Assembly (NCBI GenBank): GCA_910589415.1
Contig: OU342630.1
Span: 4,402,001-4,466,000 of the forward strand
DNA length: 64,000 nt
Source: Malachius bipustulatus
Lineage: Eukaryota; Arthropoda; Insecta; Coleoptera; Melyridae
Direction of reading: 5' to 3'
Below the pieces are notes generated by a model. That model was not told the origin of the DNA, searched no databases, and was given only the letters and a program-made list of their open reading frames with translations. A program made the position numbers and the translations under genes. Position 1 is the first letter of the stretch. Each line of letters begins with the position of its first letter. Positions 33,971-46,071 of this stretch are shown here, piece after piece.

Positions 33971-34300
33971 AAAACAACAGGTGGCTGTGAATCACAATTT
34001 TTTTATTGTATTTATTTATTAACACAGTATTTATCGTGACAGTAAACGTCAATTAAAATAATTTTGCGTGTTTATTTGCGTGTGTTACATTGAAATAATC
34101 TCAATGATAGGTATGTTTACTTTTTCGATTGAAGAATACGCCAACATTCATTTTGTCTACCACTTCACATTAATAAGAGTAAGTATAGCTTGCTGGGTGG
34201 ACATTTTGAGCAACTAATTCAATAAAGCTAATTTTTAATGGTTTTTAAATTAGTAAGAAATTCCTACTACTACTTACCTAAAATTTTAAATGCTTCTAGT

Positions 34301-35068
34301 TCAGTCATACATTCCGAGTATATGTTCATTAGATATTTTTGACTTGAAATCACCCCAGAAACACAGTCCCAGGCTATGGCATTCATGTCGTGGGTCACCT
34401 GTATGTGCAGACCAAAAGAGAGAAACAAAAGAGACATTTATTTCAGCCTGGAAGATGCTGGCATGAGTCCCCAGTGGTACATAAATACTGCATCTAGCGA
34501 CCGCCCCATGCACTCCAGCTCCGGTACATGTCTCTGTCTTTGAGCCGTCCGTGTACCAGACCAGTACTTTTTTCAGGCATAGGTGTTCCATTTGTTGCCA
34601 TTCTTTCCAGTCTATTAGGATCTTAAAAATAGTTTTACAAATGATATCATAGGACTCATACCATCAGATTGCATTTCCAGGATAGGATCTGCGATGGTAT
34701 CAGTTATTCTGGAATGGCTGGTTTTCCCAGGTTTGTCCCAGTTTTGGTTTTGTTTAAGCCTGTAGGCACCCAAACGTGCCTCGCTCTTAATATGAATGTC
34801 AAGAGGAGGCAGGTCAAGTATGGCATCCAGTGCTGTCATTGATGTAGTTATCATGGCTCCTGTGATGCCTAAGCATTCAAGCTTTTGAACACTTTGAATT
34901 TTCATAATGACTTGTTTCTGGTTGATTCTTTAGCCACCAGACTAGACGGCCATATGTTAGTATGGGTCTAACCACGGCTATATACAACCAAACGGCATGG
35001 GAGAATACAGCGTGATCCTGAAATGGCGGACACGGTATACAGGGTGTTGTAGAGGATGTCCAGAACAA
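34301..35068 (-). pseudogene. Non-LTR retrotransposon fragment (RT thumb and RNase H)
   Basis: Three minus-strand frames together give one decayed ORF2 stretch: LYIAVVRPILTYGRLVWW near 34985, then VQKLECLGITGAM and ALDAILDLPPLDIHIKSEA near 34880-34790, then an RNase H start YTDGSKTETCTGAGVHG near 34545. Frameshifts separate the pieces and both ends are missing. The RNase H again points to an I/R1-like group. A short MITE-end fragment (34360-34402) interrupts the RNase H. Confidence 0.75.
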
Positions 35069-37263
35069 GACTGTAAATTTAAAACAAAAATGGTTTCCTC
35101 GGCTTCGTTACCGAGCTATAGGGTATCCTTTTTCTAAAATTTAAATCAAAATGGCAGTCAAATTTAAACAACCTCCACTGGCAGAGCACATGATTTGACA
35201 TAACTATTACAATAGTGTTTGCTTTTTATTATTTTTTTTATCGGAAACGGAATTACAAGCATTCAAAGTTTACCTATTCCCCGAGTTCAACAAAAATTTT
35301 TCAATGTGGCATCGTTGTTGGAATTCGAGATTTTGAATAATATTATCGAATGTGTATCCGCGCAATGATTGTTGTTTTAAGCTTTGTTGGACTTGCCATT
35401 TTCATATGTTTACATGGTAGCATGTATCTGGGTATTGTAGACCTACACATTATTTTTCTGCCTGAAGAAGGGTATCCAGTGCGGTGATGTGACTTTATTT
35501 TCCACACAAGTGGTCATATCTTCTTAAATCAGCCATACGCCATACTGTAGAAAAAAGTAAAAGAACTTAGGATCTTTAATCCACAATGGATGCTGTGATG
35601 CTGTCCGTGTCCGCCGTTTCGAGACCACTCTGTAGTATAAACGGTAGGATATATTAATCCAACTTGTTGTTGGATTAGAAACGTTGTTTCTAATTGCCTT
35701 AGTTGTGCTTAGAAACAAACGCCTAATAAGGCATGGTAACCCTACATACTGTAAGTTTGATTACTACCGTCGAAGCAGTTTAATATCAATGTGACGTCAT
35801 AACTTTTGTGACGTAATTATTCAATGCCAAGCAGTTTAAAATAAACGTAAAATTTTAACATGCAATTGCAGTTTAAATACGGCCACTACCGGCACCGAGA
35901 AAATTAGTATGCAGCCTTTTTCTTTTGGTTTTTCTCTTTTGTCAATTGCTTTTCCTATTTAAGTGCAGTGACATAATATTGGAAAAGAATTTGGTATAAA
36001 AGGAAGCTTAGTTGACAAAAGAGGAATTTCAATTGAAAAATCACACGGACGTTTGATAAATGAGAAAAGCGGTTGACAAATTAGGAAAAGTCCAAAAAAT
36101 TTGTCCATTTGGTAGAAAACCTCCATAATGTTTTACATAAGTTACATAAGGTTAATGTTGATTTTCTACAGTTTTTGCTATTGTTGCTTTGAATAGTTCA
36201 TGATAGGCATAAGTCAATAATCAAAAATCGAAAATTATTTTTTCATAAGTGCAAATAAACAAATGAAAGTACCTAAAAATAAAGGCATGTCATTCTACCG
36301 CCAGGTCGCGTGTCAGAGCAGGCGCTGATTCCCTCGAAAGCATGCAGATGTAATGTGGATGCTGGAATAAATATTTTTAATCTCGTGTCAGCTAGAAAAT
36401 TATTCTATGATTCACAAAGTCAGGGTTATTCGGAGACTACTTGGTTGTATTCAATTTCCCTGCCAAGATCGGTTTCCAGAAGACCTTTAAATGTAAGTAA
36501 TTTTTTATGCAAGCTTTTGTTTTTAATGTTTGCCATGAAAATTAAAGTCGAATCTCGTCCCTGAATTTTCAATATGATCCCTATGCTCCAAGAATCCTTT
36601 GCAGCGGGGAAAATTAATCATTTGAAGAGTGAACAGTTGGGTTTTGGAGATCGCCCTGTACAATAGGACCAGAATAACTTGGCCTCTGGTTCTGAGAATT
36701 ACTGTTGAAGACGGGTTATATTAGAAATGTACTGTATTTGGTCATTGCAAATTTCAGGCGTGGCTATAGCAGGGTATAGCCGAGTTAATAATTTAAAGTT
36801 TTCCAGATATTTAAGGTAAAAGGCAGAATACTCCCGCCTCAAACGGCCAACTTATTTTGGACGTATTGTAAATACAGGTGTTTAGAAAATTTCAAAACCG
36901 TCTCAAGGTGAGATATCAAGCTTCAAAATTTGTTCATCAAAACTTATGAGAAAAATTAATTTGGAAAACTTGGGTATCAAAACCTCAGAGTGATTTCTCA
37001 CGCTTTCAAATATCACCCTGTGGAAAATTTGTTTGAAGTTTTAGTGCATTTTTAATACAAAAAAATACACTATTTTACCTTTATAGCTAATAGGCAGAAA
37101 AATAATGGATAGGGCTGCTGACATGCGAAAATAAAATCGAAATCCCTTAGGGCTATCAAAAGTTACTCCCAATTTAAATCAGGTAAAATTTTGAAGTTCG
37201 ACACTTTCATTTTTGAGTAGTTTAATATTTATTAACCGATGAAAAAGGGAAGAGTTGACTTAC
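35069..37263. other. GGT intron 2, proximal part with small repeats
   Basis: A lone CAGGGTG-type end lies near 35040. A repeat at about 35922-36110 (CTTTTGTCAATTGCTTTTCC and its inverted partner) is shared with 39730-39890. A short element at about 36890-37025 has an ATACAGGTG end and an ATCACCCTGT end. No coding exon is recognised here apart from the GGT exon that follows. Confidence 0.45.
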
Positions 37264-37532
37264 TCATATGCTCTCCAGTATCCAGGTAGCTCGGTAGGTA
37301 CACAAGCACTTTTGATACCAAGACTAAATTCTTCATAACTATTGAAAACTTCATCGTTTGACTTCACGGGGGAGCATTCTCGAGCTTGAAGAACGTCCAC
37401 TTCGTCAGTTTTCTTTGTGTAAACTATCATGAAAAATCCACCACCAAAACCAAGTGATTGAGGATTCAGTAGACTTTCACAAACAGCCGTCGCCATAGCC
37501 GCCTCCGTTACACCACCCCCATCATTAAGAAC
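37264..37532 (-). CDS. GGT: GGT exon 2
   Basis: 269 bases encoding the N-terminal part of the large subunit. Residues include VTEAAMATAVCESL and LGFGGGFFMIVY, which match the conserved SAVDAAIA...GIGGG block. LQARECSP holds the arginine that in this family binds the gamma-glutamyl carboxylate. CVPTELPGYWRAY matches the VAVPGEIRGYE block. The acceptor is CTTCCTAG before 37532. The donor is GTAAGT after 37264, leaving phase 2. The frame is intact. Confidence 0.9.
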
Positions 37533-37671
37533 CTAGGAAGTTTGGTGCTTACACAGTAAATACTTTAGAATTGATATACAGGGTGATAATAATAATAAAT
37601 ACTAATACCTACTATTTGTAGAAAAATCTGATAATTTTCATCACTCTGTATCAAAATTTAAACCACATTTG

Positions 37672-38004
37672 TCCGTATTCATCAAACTTCAAAATATAAC
37701 TCTGGGGTTATATTTTGAATTTTCTGACAGCCGATTGGTCTAATGCTCAAACCCTACGAACGCTACGAATTTTAAACCAATGACATGTTCCAAAATATAA
37801 CCCCAGGGGTTATATTTATTGATGAATACGGGCCATTATGTCCGTATTCATCAAACTTCAAAATATAACTCTGGGGTTATATTTTAAATTTTCTGACAGC
37901 TGATTGGTCTAATGCTCAAACCCTACGAACGCTACGAATTTTAAATCAATCACATGTTCCAAAATATAACCCCAAGGGTTGCATTTATTGATGAATACGG
38001 GCCA
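37672..38004. repeat. Tandem pair of a 165-bp palindromic element
   Basis: Two nearly identical units (37672-37834 and 37841-38004). Each begins TCCGTATTCATCAA and ends TTGATGAATACGG, so each unit has inverted ends and internal AAAATATAAC/GTTATATTTT arms around CTCTGGGG. They are in GGT intron 1. Confidence 0.85.
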
Positions 38005-38049
38005 TAGTAGTTAAAATAATATAAAATTAGTTAAATCACATAATGTTGA

Positions 38050-38737
38050 TATACAGGATGTCCCGTATCGTTATGTTCAAATTTTGTGAGCATATAGTAG
38101 GCTCATTTCTAAGCCTAAAAAACCCAAAAGTGGCAGGTCTATCTGCATTCGTTACGAAGTTACAGGCCTAAGAAAATAATGTCTAGTAAATACCAGATTT
38201 AACTTTGAAAACCACATAAAACTTATTTTATTGACCAAATCTTTAGTTTATCATGTGTTAAAAATGTCCTATTCCTTATTGAATACAAGCTTGTGCTCGG
38301 AGACCTATTGCAAAAGTAACAGTTTTCTTGTCTTTTTTCGCGTACCTATCTCAAGAGATATTCAAGAGATTCTCAAGAGATCGTCAAGACCAGCTTGCTG
38401 AATACGATCAAATAATAATTTCTCTCTGGTGTATTTAGTTACAAACATCAATTCCGAAATATGCTGGTAGCGCATCTATTTGAATCCTAATGCCATTTCG
38501 TATGAGCAGGGGAATCTCTACTCTCTACTAATGTTTATTTCGGTGACGTTTACTCATGTGTGGCAATTTTTGTGGCTTACAAAGTTGAATCTTGTTATTT
38601 ACTAGTCATAATTTTCTTAGGCCTGTAACTTCGTAACGAATAAAGATAGACCTGTCACTTTTGGGTTTTTTGGGCTCAAAATTAAGCCTACTATATGCTC
38701 AAGAATTTTGAACATGACGATACGGGACACCCTGTAG
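38050..38737. mobile_element. Fold-back MITE with TACAGGATGTCCC ends
   Basis: Left TATACAGGATGTCCCGTATC pairs with right GATACGGGACACCCTGTA. Inverted arms of about 145 bp include AGGCCTAAGAAAAT and ATTTTCTTAGGCCTGTAACT. The middle is unique and non-coding. Confidence 0.85.
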
Positions 38738-40454
38738 AAACAAGCCGTTTTCTAATAATATCCTGAGCCGTTTTCAATGTGAGCTGATTTGAAGTTGGAA
38801 GATTGCGATTCTCACTTGTTTATAAGCAATAAGCTACTCAATCTAACTTCCTATTAGAAAAAAACCCTGTATTCGATATCCTCGGACAATTTACAAGTTT
38901 AATAAAAAACTTCTTGCGCATAAATCGCATAAATAGTTTATTTCATTCGAATAAATTATGAATATTTTCACCGCTTTTTATGTGTATAGGATTTTTAAAA
39001 TATTACATGGTCATAATATATCATATTCGCGTAGGTAGTCGTTCAATGAAAATTTTAGTTCAATTCCTTTAAAAATGTGCTCCTAAATGGCTATTGAAGT
39101 TTTTTTATCATTTGTCTGCCCACGCCACCGGCTTATTATTAGAAATAAACTATTTTTTTTTTTACACTACATTTGACATCAAAAAATATTCTTCCAATCC
39201 TGTTAAATTGCTTTCATTCTTTATTTTCTATCTTGCTTGTACAGGCGTTCAAAAAATATCAACTTTCCTGAAAATTATAACGGCCGTCATTTTGAAACGA
39301 CTCGACCGATTTACTCAAGTACAATTCCAGATTATTACTTGTCTTAAGTCTTACTCCTATAAAAATTTCAGTTCCCTAGATTGGAAACTGCGACCAGAAA
39401 CCGTGCCTCATGAACCGGCTCATGAACCGGTTTTTTCGAATTTTGAAGGGACGCCTGTAGAGGTAACGCGACTTTTGGATTTTTTTTAACTAAAATGCTC
39501 AAGCTTTCGTCAAGCTTTCAAGTAAGGTTTAACTGAAATGAAACACAGTTTCACAAGATTTACAAAATTTCGTTCACTAATCTTGAAAAATAAAGTTACA
39601 GGAGCGTATTTGAAATCGAAAAAAACGTGATTTTTAAGAAATCAAATGTCAGACGAATATAAGGAAAAACTCGTAATTTTTTTTATCATTTTGGCCCGAA
39701 TTAGAATCCTATTTCATTAATATGTATTTTTACAGTCTTTTTCTTTGCGTTTTCGTCTTTTGTCAATTGCTTTTCCTAATTTTTCAAATGCTTTTCCCGT
39801 TTATCAAACGTAGCAGTGTGATTTTTCAATTAAAATTCCTCTTTTGTCAAATAAGATTCCTTTTTCCACGGTCGTGAGTAGAAATCAGTTTCTATGACAT
39901 CAAAATTAAAAAAGAAGTAGTCGATTATTCCCAAGGGAGTATAATGCTCCCAAGGGAGTTTGCATTATGGAGAACGTTTTTCATGCAAAAAAAAAACAAG
40001 ATAACATTGAAATTATTATTGACATTTAAATAAATGCTCGAATCCGAATACAATAACTCTGGTGTTACTTACTTCATAATGACAAAATATGTGTTTGTAA
40101 GTTAACGAGACCGTGGAAAAATTCATAATTGGAAATTTCAAAGTTAGCCTTATTTGAAGTATTAATTGACATACTTGACAGTAGGCTAATTGAGTGGAGC
40201 TACTGTCAACCGTATCTTTCATTCTCTGCTTGCATTTTTCTAGTTTGTCATATTGTGCATCAATATAACAAGTAATTAGCTGACAAGCTACTGGAATTGA
40301 GTTGATTTGGTTCGTGCAACGCAAATAAAATGTGACAAGTTGTTACATTTGAACAGTGATTATCCAACAAGTTGTCAGAGTTATATTGGTACAACCCGGG
40401 GTTAGAGTTTAATCGCATCTTGCATAGCCGTAATGAAAAATTACAAAAAATTCG
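38738..40454. other. GGT intron 1, no gene
   Basis: Old repeat pieces: a fragment of the ATAAACAAGTGAAAATC palindrome family (38755-38900) and the CTTTTGTCAATTGC repeat (39730-39890). A 131-codon open frame at 39094-39489 has no recognisable motif and biased low-complexity content. Confidence 0.4.
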
Positions 40455-40570
40455 AAAGCTTGACATACATATAAAAAGAGTGTTCTTTTCTTAAAACGAC
40501 TGCATTCCCAAACAATTCCTAATATAATTTATAATAGGACAGTCAAAATAAACTACTAATAATTCATAGT
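40455..40570. repeat. About 110-bp repeat, also at 55440-55555
   Basis: Shared words are AAAGAGTGTTCTTT, GACTGCATTCCCAAACAAT and TTATAATAGGACAGTCAAA. There are two diverged copies in the same orientation. Confidence 0.7.
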
Positions 40571-40577
40571 GTAAAGT

Positions 40578-40872
40578 ATATACAGAATATCCCAGCTCAT
40601 TCTAAGCAGTCTCTGTGGGCCAAAGGATAGATTTTTTTTTAATTTTTGCAAATTCTAGCACAGGATCACGATGGCCATTCTTTAAAATTATTTTGGAGTA
40701 TACAGAGTGCCTTATATTTGAGTAGCATAATATCAAAGTTATGTTTTTTCAAAAATGGAATGCTCCTATGTTATTGCATTTTTAGGTTGTCTGAGAAGAA
40801 AAAATAAGATTTTAAATTAAATAAATTAAACAAGTGTTTAAATTGAGAAGTTTGTGAATTATAAACAAGTGA
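40578..40872. repeat. Repeat copy 1 of a pair around GGT exon 1
   Basis: Begins TATACAGAATATCCCAGCTC and continues CTCTGTGGGCCAAA. It matches 42313-42612 in the same orientation, including the ATTGCATTTTTA and GTCTGAGAAGAAAAAATAAGA parts. It is probably a decayed CAGGGTG-type element. Confidence 0.7.
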
Positions 40873-41099
40873 AAATCACCGTGTTTGGAGTTCAAGGCCC
40901 TATACAACGAAAACGGTTTACTTACTGCCGTGATGTGCGATAGGAAGCTACCTATCAAGTTCAAGGTACACTGCACATAACAGGAAATAGATCTGCAATA
41001 CTTTAGGGTACAGCTTGCTAAGAATTCCCTAAAAATCACCTTTCAAAACTGCAAACAATGTAAATGTGGACGTTACGTTGGTCAAAACGTATCACACTG

Positions 41100-41340
41100 C
41101 CAAATGAAGTACGCAACGATCAACTTTGAGGGTCCGGAGGGCCGCATGGTGCAAGTGATTATTACCGGAGCGACTACGCGACGCCGCGAAAGACCCCCCT
41201 CCAGCAGGCTAATGACAGTCCAGAAACAGTTGAAGGAGACCCAAGGAGACCCAGTGATCGCACAGCATAGAATTGGATGGAGAAGGCAGACAAGGAGAGC
41301 CTTCTCCAGATAATGGGTAGAAGGAGAACAGAAAGGTACT
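41100..41340. other. GC-rich island within GGT intron 1
   Basis: An abrupt GC-rich block in AT-rich intron DNA, open on both strands (for example 41104-41313 plus). The possible peptides are Arg-rich without a known motif. It may be a fragment of a mobile element. Confidence 0.4.
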
Positions 41341-41806
41341 CCGGAGAACCGCAGAACTCTGATCATTACGAGTTAACAAATTTTTTATCACAAGATCCAA
41401 GTGCAGTGGATATGAAAAGTAAAAAAAAAGGCAGAGAATGAGCTTTGCCGCTGTTAGTGCGTCTTATACTTAGAGGGATATCAGACCTAATATGACCAGA
41501 ATTGGGCGGACACCTAAACGAGGCATCCGTTAGAGCAATAATCGGGCGATTGGATAATATGGAGGAAATGGAGGTTTGTCCATTTGAGGGGTGATGCAGT
41601 GAACAATGACCCTCTCTGACGCACTCTAGATCCAGAATGCACTCAGGTAATGAAGGCAGAATGTTTTGCAACATTTTTTTTAGAATTCATTCATTTTACA
41701 TTATTCAAAGGCGTAAACAATAGACAACTAAGCCGAAAAACATAGAATAAATACTTTCTTCTCATGAATTGCTTAAACTATAGGCGACAAAATAAAACCA
41801 TATTAC

Positions 41807-41962
41807 CTTAACACCTATGACGGCACATTTCCTACTATGAGACACAACAGCAGCTATCGGTTCATTGCTTTCGCTCACTAGAGTGAGTATTCCCATAAAT
41901 ACGCCGAAAAAAACTGCGCCTTCCACAAATATTATTATTATCGATTTTATCAGCTTCCTCAT
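41807..41962 (-). CDS. GGT: GGT exon 1 (signal anchor)
   Basis: ATG at 41962 is the first Met. A TTG at 41968 is not needed. The 52 codons encode a short basic cytoplasmic tail (MRKLIK), a hydrophobic membrane segment of about 22 residues, and then AAVVSHSRKCAVIGVK, which matches the AVA-x-D-x-x-x-CS-x-IG start of the ectodomain. The donor is AAG|GTAATA at 41806. It joins exon 2 in phase 0 (GVK then VLNDGG). This fits the type II membrane topology of the family. Confidence 0.82.
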
Positions 41963-44234
41963 TTTCAAAGGACCAAAGCTTGAGTGGTTGAATATTTGTA
42001 TTACATAATAATTATTAATAGTATACTTATTTGCACTTCTTAGATTTCGTTTTCTTCTGGACTGGAGCCTTATGATAAATTATATTAAACAGTAGGTACA
42101 AGATTATAAATTTTACTGGCTCTGCTTGTACCTACATTCTAAAGTATAAAATTTTGTGAAAATTTGACATTAGAAAAATATTTGATAGTTGATTTGACGG
42201 ACAAAATAATTAAAATATTCGTTTAGGACTGGATGAGAATTGCCAGTTCGTAACTTTTTTTTTTAATTTTAATTAATTCTTAGAACAATCATTCAATCGT
42301 TGCTGCTACTATACAGTGTCCCAGCTCATTCGAAGCGGTCTCTGTGGGCCAAATGATGGATTTTTTCGAAAAAAAAAAATTGCAAATTCAAGTAGGTACC
42401 TACAGGATTACAATGCCCATAATTTAAAATTATTTTGGAGTACATAGAGTGTCCCATATAACAGTGGCATATCAAAGTTATGTTTTTTTAATTGAAGTTT
42501 AATGGAATGCTTCTATGTTATTGCATTTTTACATTGTCTGAGAAGAAAAAATAAGAATGTTTTTTACAGTTGGTGTTTAAATCGAGAAGTTTGTGAGTTA
42601 TAAACGTGATTTTTTCATGACGTGAAGTTTGTGATCTTTAGTAAAAAGAATATTATGAGAATTAACTTGTGGAAAGAACGTTCTCACGTGAAACTTGACA
42701 AACGGAGACTCGTAATTATTGCTTTAACTCATCACGAGTTATAAACAAATAAAATAAATCATCTCTTCGCACTTACCTTTCACTCGTCCAATGCAGAAAC
42801 AATCTCGACTGCATGATGAGGGAAAGTGCTCCGGTGACTTGATGTAGTCAAAATATCATGAACCTTAGGTTTTGAATTTGTCAAAATTCAGAAAAATTTA
42901 TCATATAAATAATTAATATTAATATTAATATTAATAATAATAATTCATATTAATGAATCTATTGGAATTAATAGGAATATTTGGTAATTAACGGAAATAT
43001 TGATAGAAATTATAATGAGAGTTGTTGGAGGAAATTGCAGTAAAAATTGAAATACTGTCAATGAGTTATGAGATAAATTCGAATTTTAGAGAAATTATTA
43101 ACAATCACTATCTATTCCTGAAATGGACCCTCACGCCGTGAAAACTATTATTCACAACTATATTGTCACTGATTTTTAAATGAAAAATTATGCGAATCGT
43201 TCATTTCTATATCTATTTATTCAACAGAATGTAAAAGTAACTAAACCTGCGCTCGATGGAGCGCGTTGAATTTGTATCAAGAACCCCGCAGCGCGCGACT
43301 TGATGACTTCTGCGCAGTACTGCGCAACAATAATTGGTCCGATTAATAAGATATTTGTATGTAAATGTTCGTAATTGTAAGCGCTACAAGTTTTGTGGAA
43401 ATAATTTTTGGATTGCGATTGAAAAAAAGCAGTTATTCCGAAAATATACCAATTTTTCATCCCCCTTGTTCTTAATTAATCACCTGTAGGTCATTAAATA
43501 TTGCAAATATGAAAAAATGTCACATAATTATGCAATTTTGTGGAGAATGTTTTTCTGAATAAAGTAAGTAATGACATTTTTTTCGGTAAAATGCGAATTA
43601 ACGTCGTAAAGTGCAAAAAACCCATTCATCCCTTAAAACCAATATAGCGGCTTATTTACAAGGGGTAGGAGGTCGATTTTTGGATTTAGACTCTCAATTG
43701 ACCACCCAACCCCCACACAAAAAACACAAAATTTTTTTTCGGCACGAATTGCACAATTAAATCCTACTTTGAATGGACTATATTATTATGAATTTCTGAA
43801 ATAACTGCAAGATCCTTATTACTCTGACATTTTCTATAAAATTTCAATGCAGTGCTGTTTTGAGGGCTGGTGAATCCTGTGGCGTGCCCAATTTTTTTTT
43901 TTCTTTTAAATCGCAAATATGAATTTTTGAGATTTTAAAAGTAAACACTGATCTAGTAGGCCTTGGATTTTGTAGGAATGAGATGCTTTTTGCTCCCAAA
44001 ATATAGTTTATCAAGCTCTATTATTTAAAAGAAATCCTTTTAAAATCGCACCATAAATTAAGATTATTCAGGGTGTTTCAAGAACAAATGGTGTTCCCAA
44101 ACCCTGTATGTTGCTTTAACACTCCGAGTGCACTTGGAGTGTCGTCATCGGCAATTTATGAACGATCCTAGATTTTTATACATCCAGCGAACTGGTTGTT
44201 TATGAATGCCTCCAGAGTTTTTCATAACACAGAG
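41963..44234. other. GGT upstream region with repeats
   Basis: This would contain the GGT promoter, but I see no core element I can defend. It holds a second copy of the exon-1-flanking repeat (42313-42612), an ATT/AAT microsatellite (about 42905-42945), and a short GC-rich patch (43240-43330) of GCGC words. No coding sequence is recognised. Confidence 0.4.
42313..42612. repeat. Repeat copy 2 of a pair around GGT exon 1
   Basis: Begins ATACAGTGTCCCAGCTCATT, in the same orientation as 40578-40872. The two copies are separated by about 1.7 kb that includes exon 1. Confidence 0.7.
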
Positions 44235-44702
44235 CATGATACAAATAAACAAGGTATGTCAGCGCGCAGCCTGTGACGTCAGTCAGGTGGTAGATACATG
44301 CGACTTGACAGTAATAATGACGTTGAGTCGCGATTTATGCGATTTAGCTTATTTCGACGTTTGAAGATGTTCCAGTAGTTTTAATAAGTTTGACTTCGTA
44401 GCAAAAATGGTTTATTGTGCGTTAAGTGTGGGTGTGAGAATCACGCAAGAAAAACGAAAAGTAAAGAGATATCTTTTTTTAGTTTGGCATTTAATAGGCA
44501 AAGGCAATTATGTATAAATGATTTGTATCGTATCACAGTAAGCACCACCACTTTCCATTACACCCCACAAATGTTGACTTCCACCTTCAAATATTTTCAA
44601 TTCTTCCGTTAGTGCTTGGATTACAATCACCACTGTGACGTCATGCGCAGCGCCGACTAGTTTTCAGTCACAAGCTGACATACCTTGTGTAGTTGTATCA
44701 TG
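44235..44702 (+). mobile_element. P-element-like short transposon with THAP remnant
   Basis: Inverted ends of about 29 bases start CATGATACAA and continue ACAAGGTATGTCAGC, with a 4-base mismatch between. CATGAT...AAGGT resembles the terminal repeat of Drosophila P elements as I remember it. The flanking 8 bp are ACACAGAG on the left and ACACCGAG on the right, a 7/8 match to an 8-bp target duplication, which is the P-element size. Inside, 44407-44540 encodes a THAP-like N-terminus after a one-base frame break: MVYCAL, then VKCGCENHARKTKSKEISFF and NRQRQLCINDLYRI. CRE-like TGACGTCA words lie near both ends. Confidence 0.7.
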
Positions 44703-45706
44703 ACACCGAGCTTATGCAAAGTGTAATTTATGAACGAACCTCAGACCACTCAAAGTAACAAAATAAGAAAAATAGGACATAAAAATAGATTCCAGTGATT
44801 TTATCGTAGAACTCAATCTAAGACATGAAATTTTTTCCAGGACCTACCTTAATTACGTTCTCATTTGCTCAAACATAATTCATCAAAAATTTGTCTGTTA
44901 AACAATTAGCGGAACAGCTATTTATAGAAGTCGATATTTAGGTACTTGACAATTTCCTATATGATGGTAGAATCGAAAAACACGGTGCAAAGTGAAAAAA
45001 AAATCAAATTCTTATTCAAAAAATAAAAACACAAAACTGGGACTGCCAGCTGAGGAGATTAGTTTCAATTTCACTGCAATAAAACACAACAAGAATAATA
45101 ATTGACGCCATGTGCTGGTTACTTCTCATCCTTTTCATTATTATTTGCGTTTCCATTTTCATTTAGAACGACGGAATATGAAAAGGCAAACAGCGCAGAG
45201 GCTGCAGAGTTAACTCAATAACAAAGTTAATTATATACGCCGTATGTGGTCAAAGAAATGGCTATTTAATTCTGCCTCTGATATGGGAACGCGCAGGATA
45301 CTCCAGAACCCTATATGGCAATGATAATTTTGAGGTCGTCCGTGTCTGCCACACTATTTGTATATCCCAGAGAGTAATGCCAGAACAAATAGGGTACTTC
45401 ATAATTTGCATAAAAAAGATTTTCATACATTCATCAATCGAATATTCTTTTGAAGAACTTTACGAAATATTAGATCAGGTAGGTTAATATTAAATCATAC
45501 TGGCACTTGTTATTAAAACTTATTTTTTCACGAGGAGCAGTAAAAGTTCAGATCCGTGTTACGAAAGACAGGAATAGTGAGACGATTTGCTATTTTACAT
45601 TCAGGATAAGACACGCAATATGCTCGACTTTTGGGGGATTGTGTGTTTTATTTAATTAACGGGCAGAATTCTGTACAGTCACATAGTGTCATTTACAAAA
45701 TGAGTA
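44703..45706. other. No gene seen
   Basis: AT-rich DNA between two short transposons. No motif or exon recognised. Confidence 0.35.
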
Positions 45707-46071
45707 CGTTCACCTGACGTCAACTGTTGAATAGCAGCGCAAAACGGTTAAGTGTTAGTTGTTGCAACATGTTGGAAATAGTTTGAACGCATTGTTGAGA
45801 TCGAGAGACATGTGACATGTTTCTGGATACGATTCAAGTTCATAGAAATAATAATAATTATTTCTTTGTCAGTGATTGTGTCAGGGGCATTCTTAATTCC
45901 AACTTCTACTTCCCACTTTGCGCATGTCCGCAACATACATTGACTGTGCTGAGCGTGAAGTATTTATTACGCTCACAGAAATACTCAACAGCTTAGCAAC
46001 GGTAATTAGTGAGCGGTATGTCTGGACCCAAGCGCTACCTCAACAATTCAACAGTTGATGTCAGGTGAACA
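45707..46071. mobile_element. 365-bp TIR element
   Basis: GTTCACCTGACGTCAACTG at the left and CAGTTGATGTCAGGTGAAC at the right form inverted ends of about 26 bp (extending through TTGAAT). TA lies next to both ends. There is no transposase frame. Confidence 0.75.

Larger units (their letters stand above)
12866..41962 (-). pseudogene. GGT: Gamma-glutamyltransferase gene interrupted by a retrotransposon
   Basis: Gamma-glutamyltransferase is a type II membrane enzyme. It hydrolyses extracellular glutathione and transfers the gamma-glutamyl group after autocleaving into large and small subunits. Three exons of the large subunit are present: 41962-41807, 37532-37264, and an exon running from 28096 that is split by a Gypsy element and ends at 12866. 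Intron phases fit: phase 0 after exon 1, phase 2 after exon 2, phase 0 after exon 3. Donor sites are GTAATA, GTAAGT and GTGAGA. Acceptors end in CTAG and GTAG. The exons holding the catalytic threonine and small subunit were not found in the window. As assembled, the gene cannot make the normal protein unless the element is absent from another allele. Confidence 0.85.

Noticed and set aside
39094..39489. 131-codon plus-strand open frame in GGT intron 1
   Set aside because: No motif, low complexity, and antisense within an intron.
42905..42945. ATT/AAT repeat as a retrotransposon (TAA)n tail
   Set aside because: No ORF2 C-terminus or other element sequence next to it. Treated as a simple repeat.
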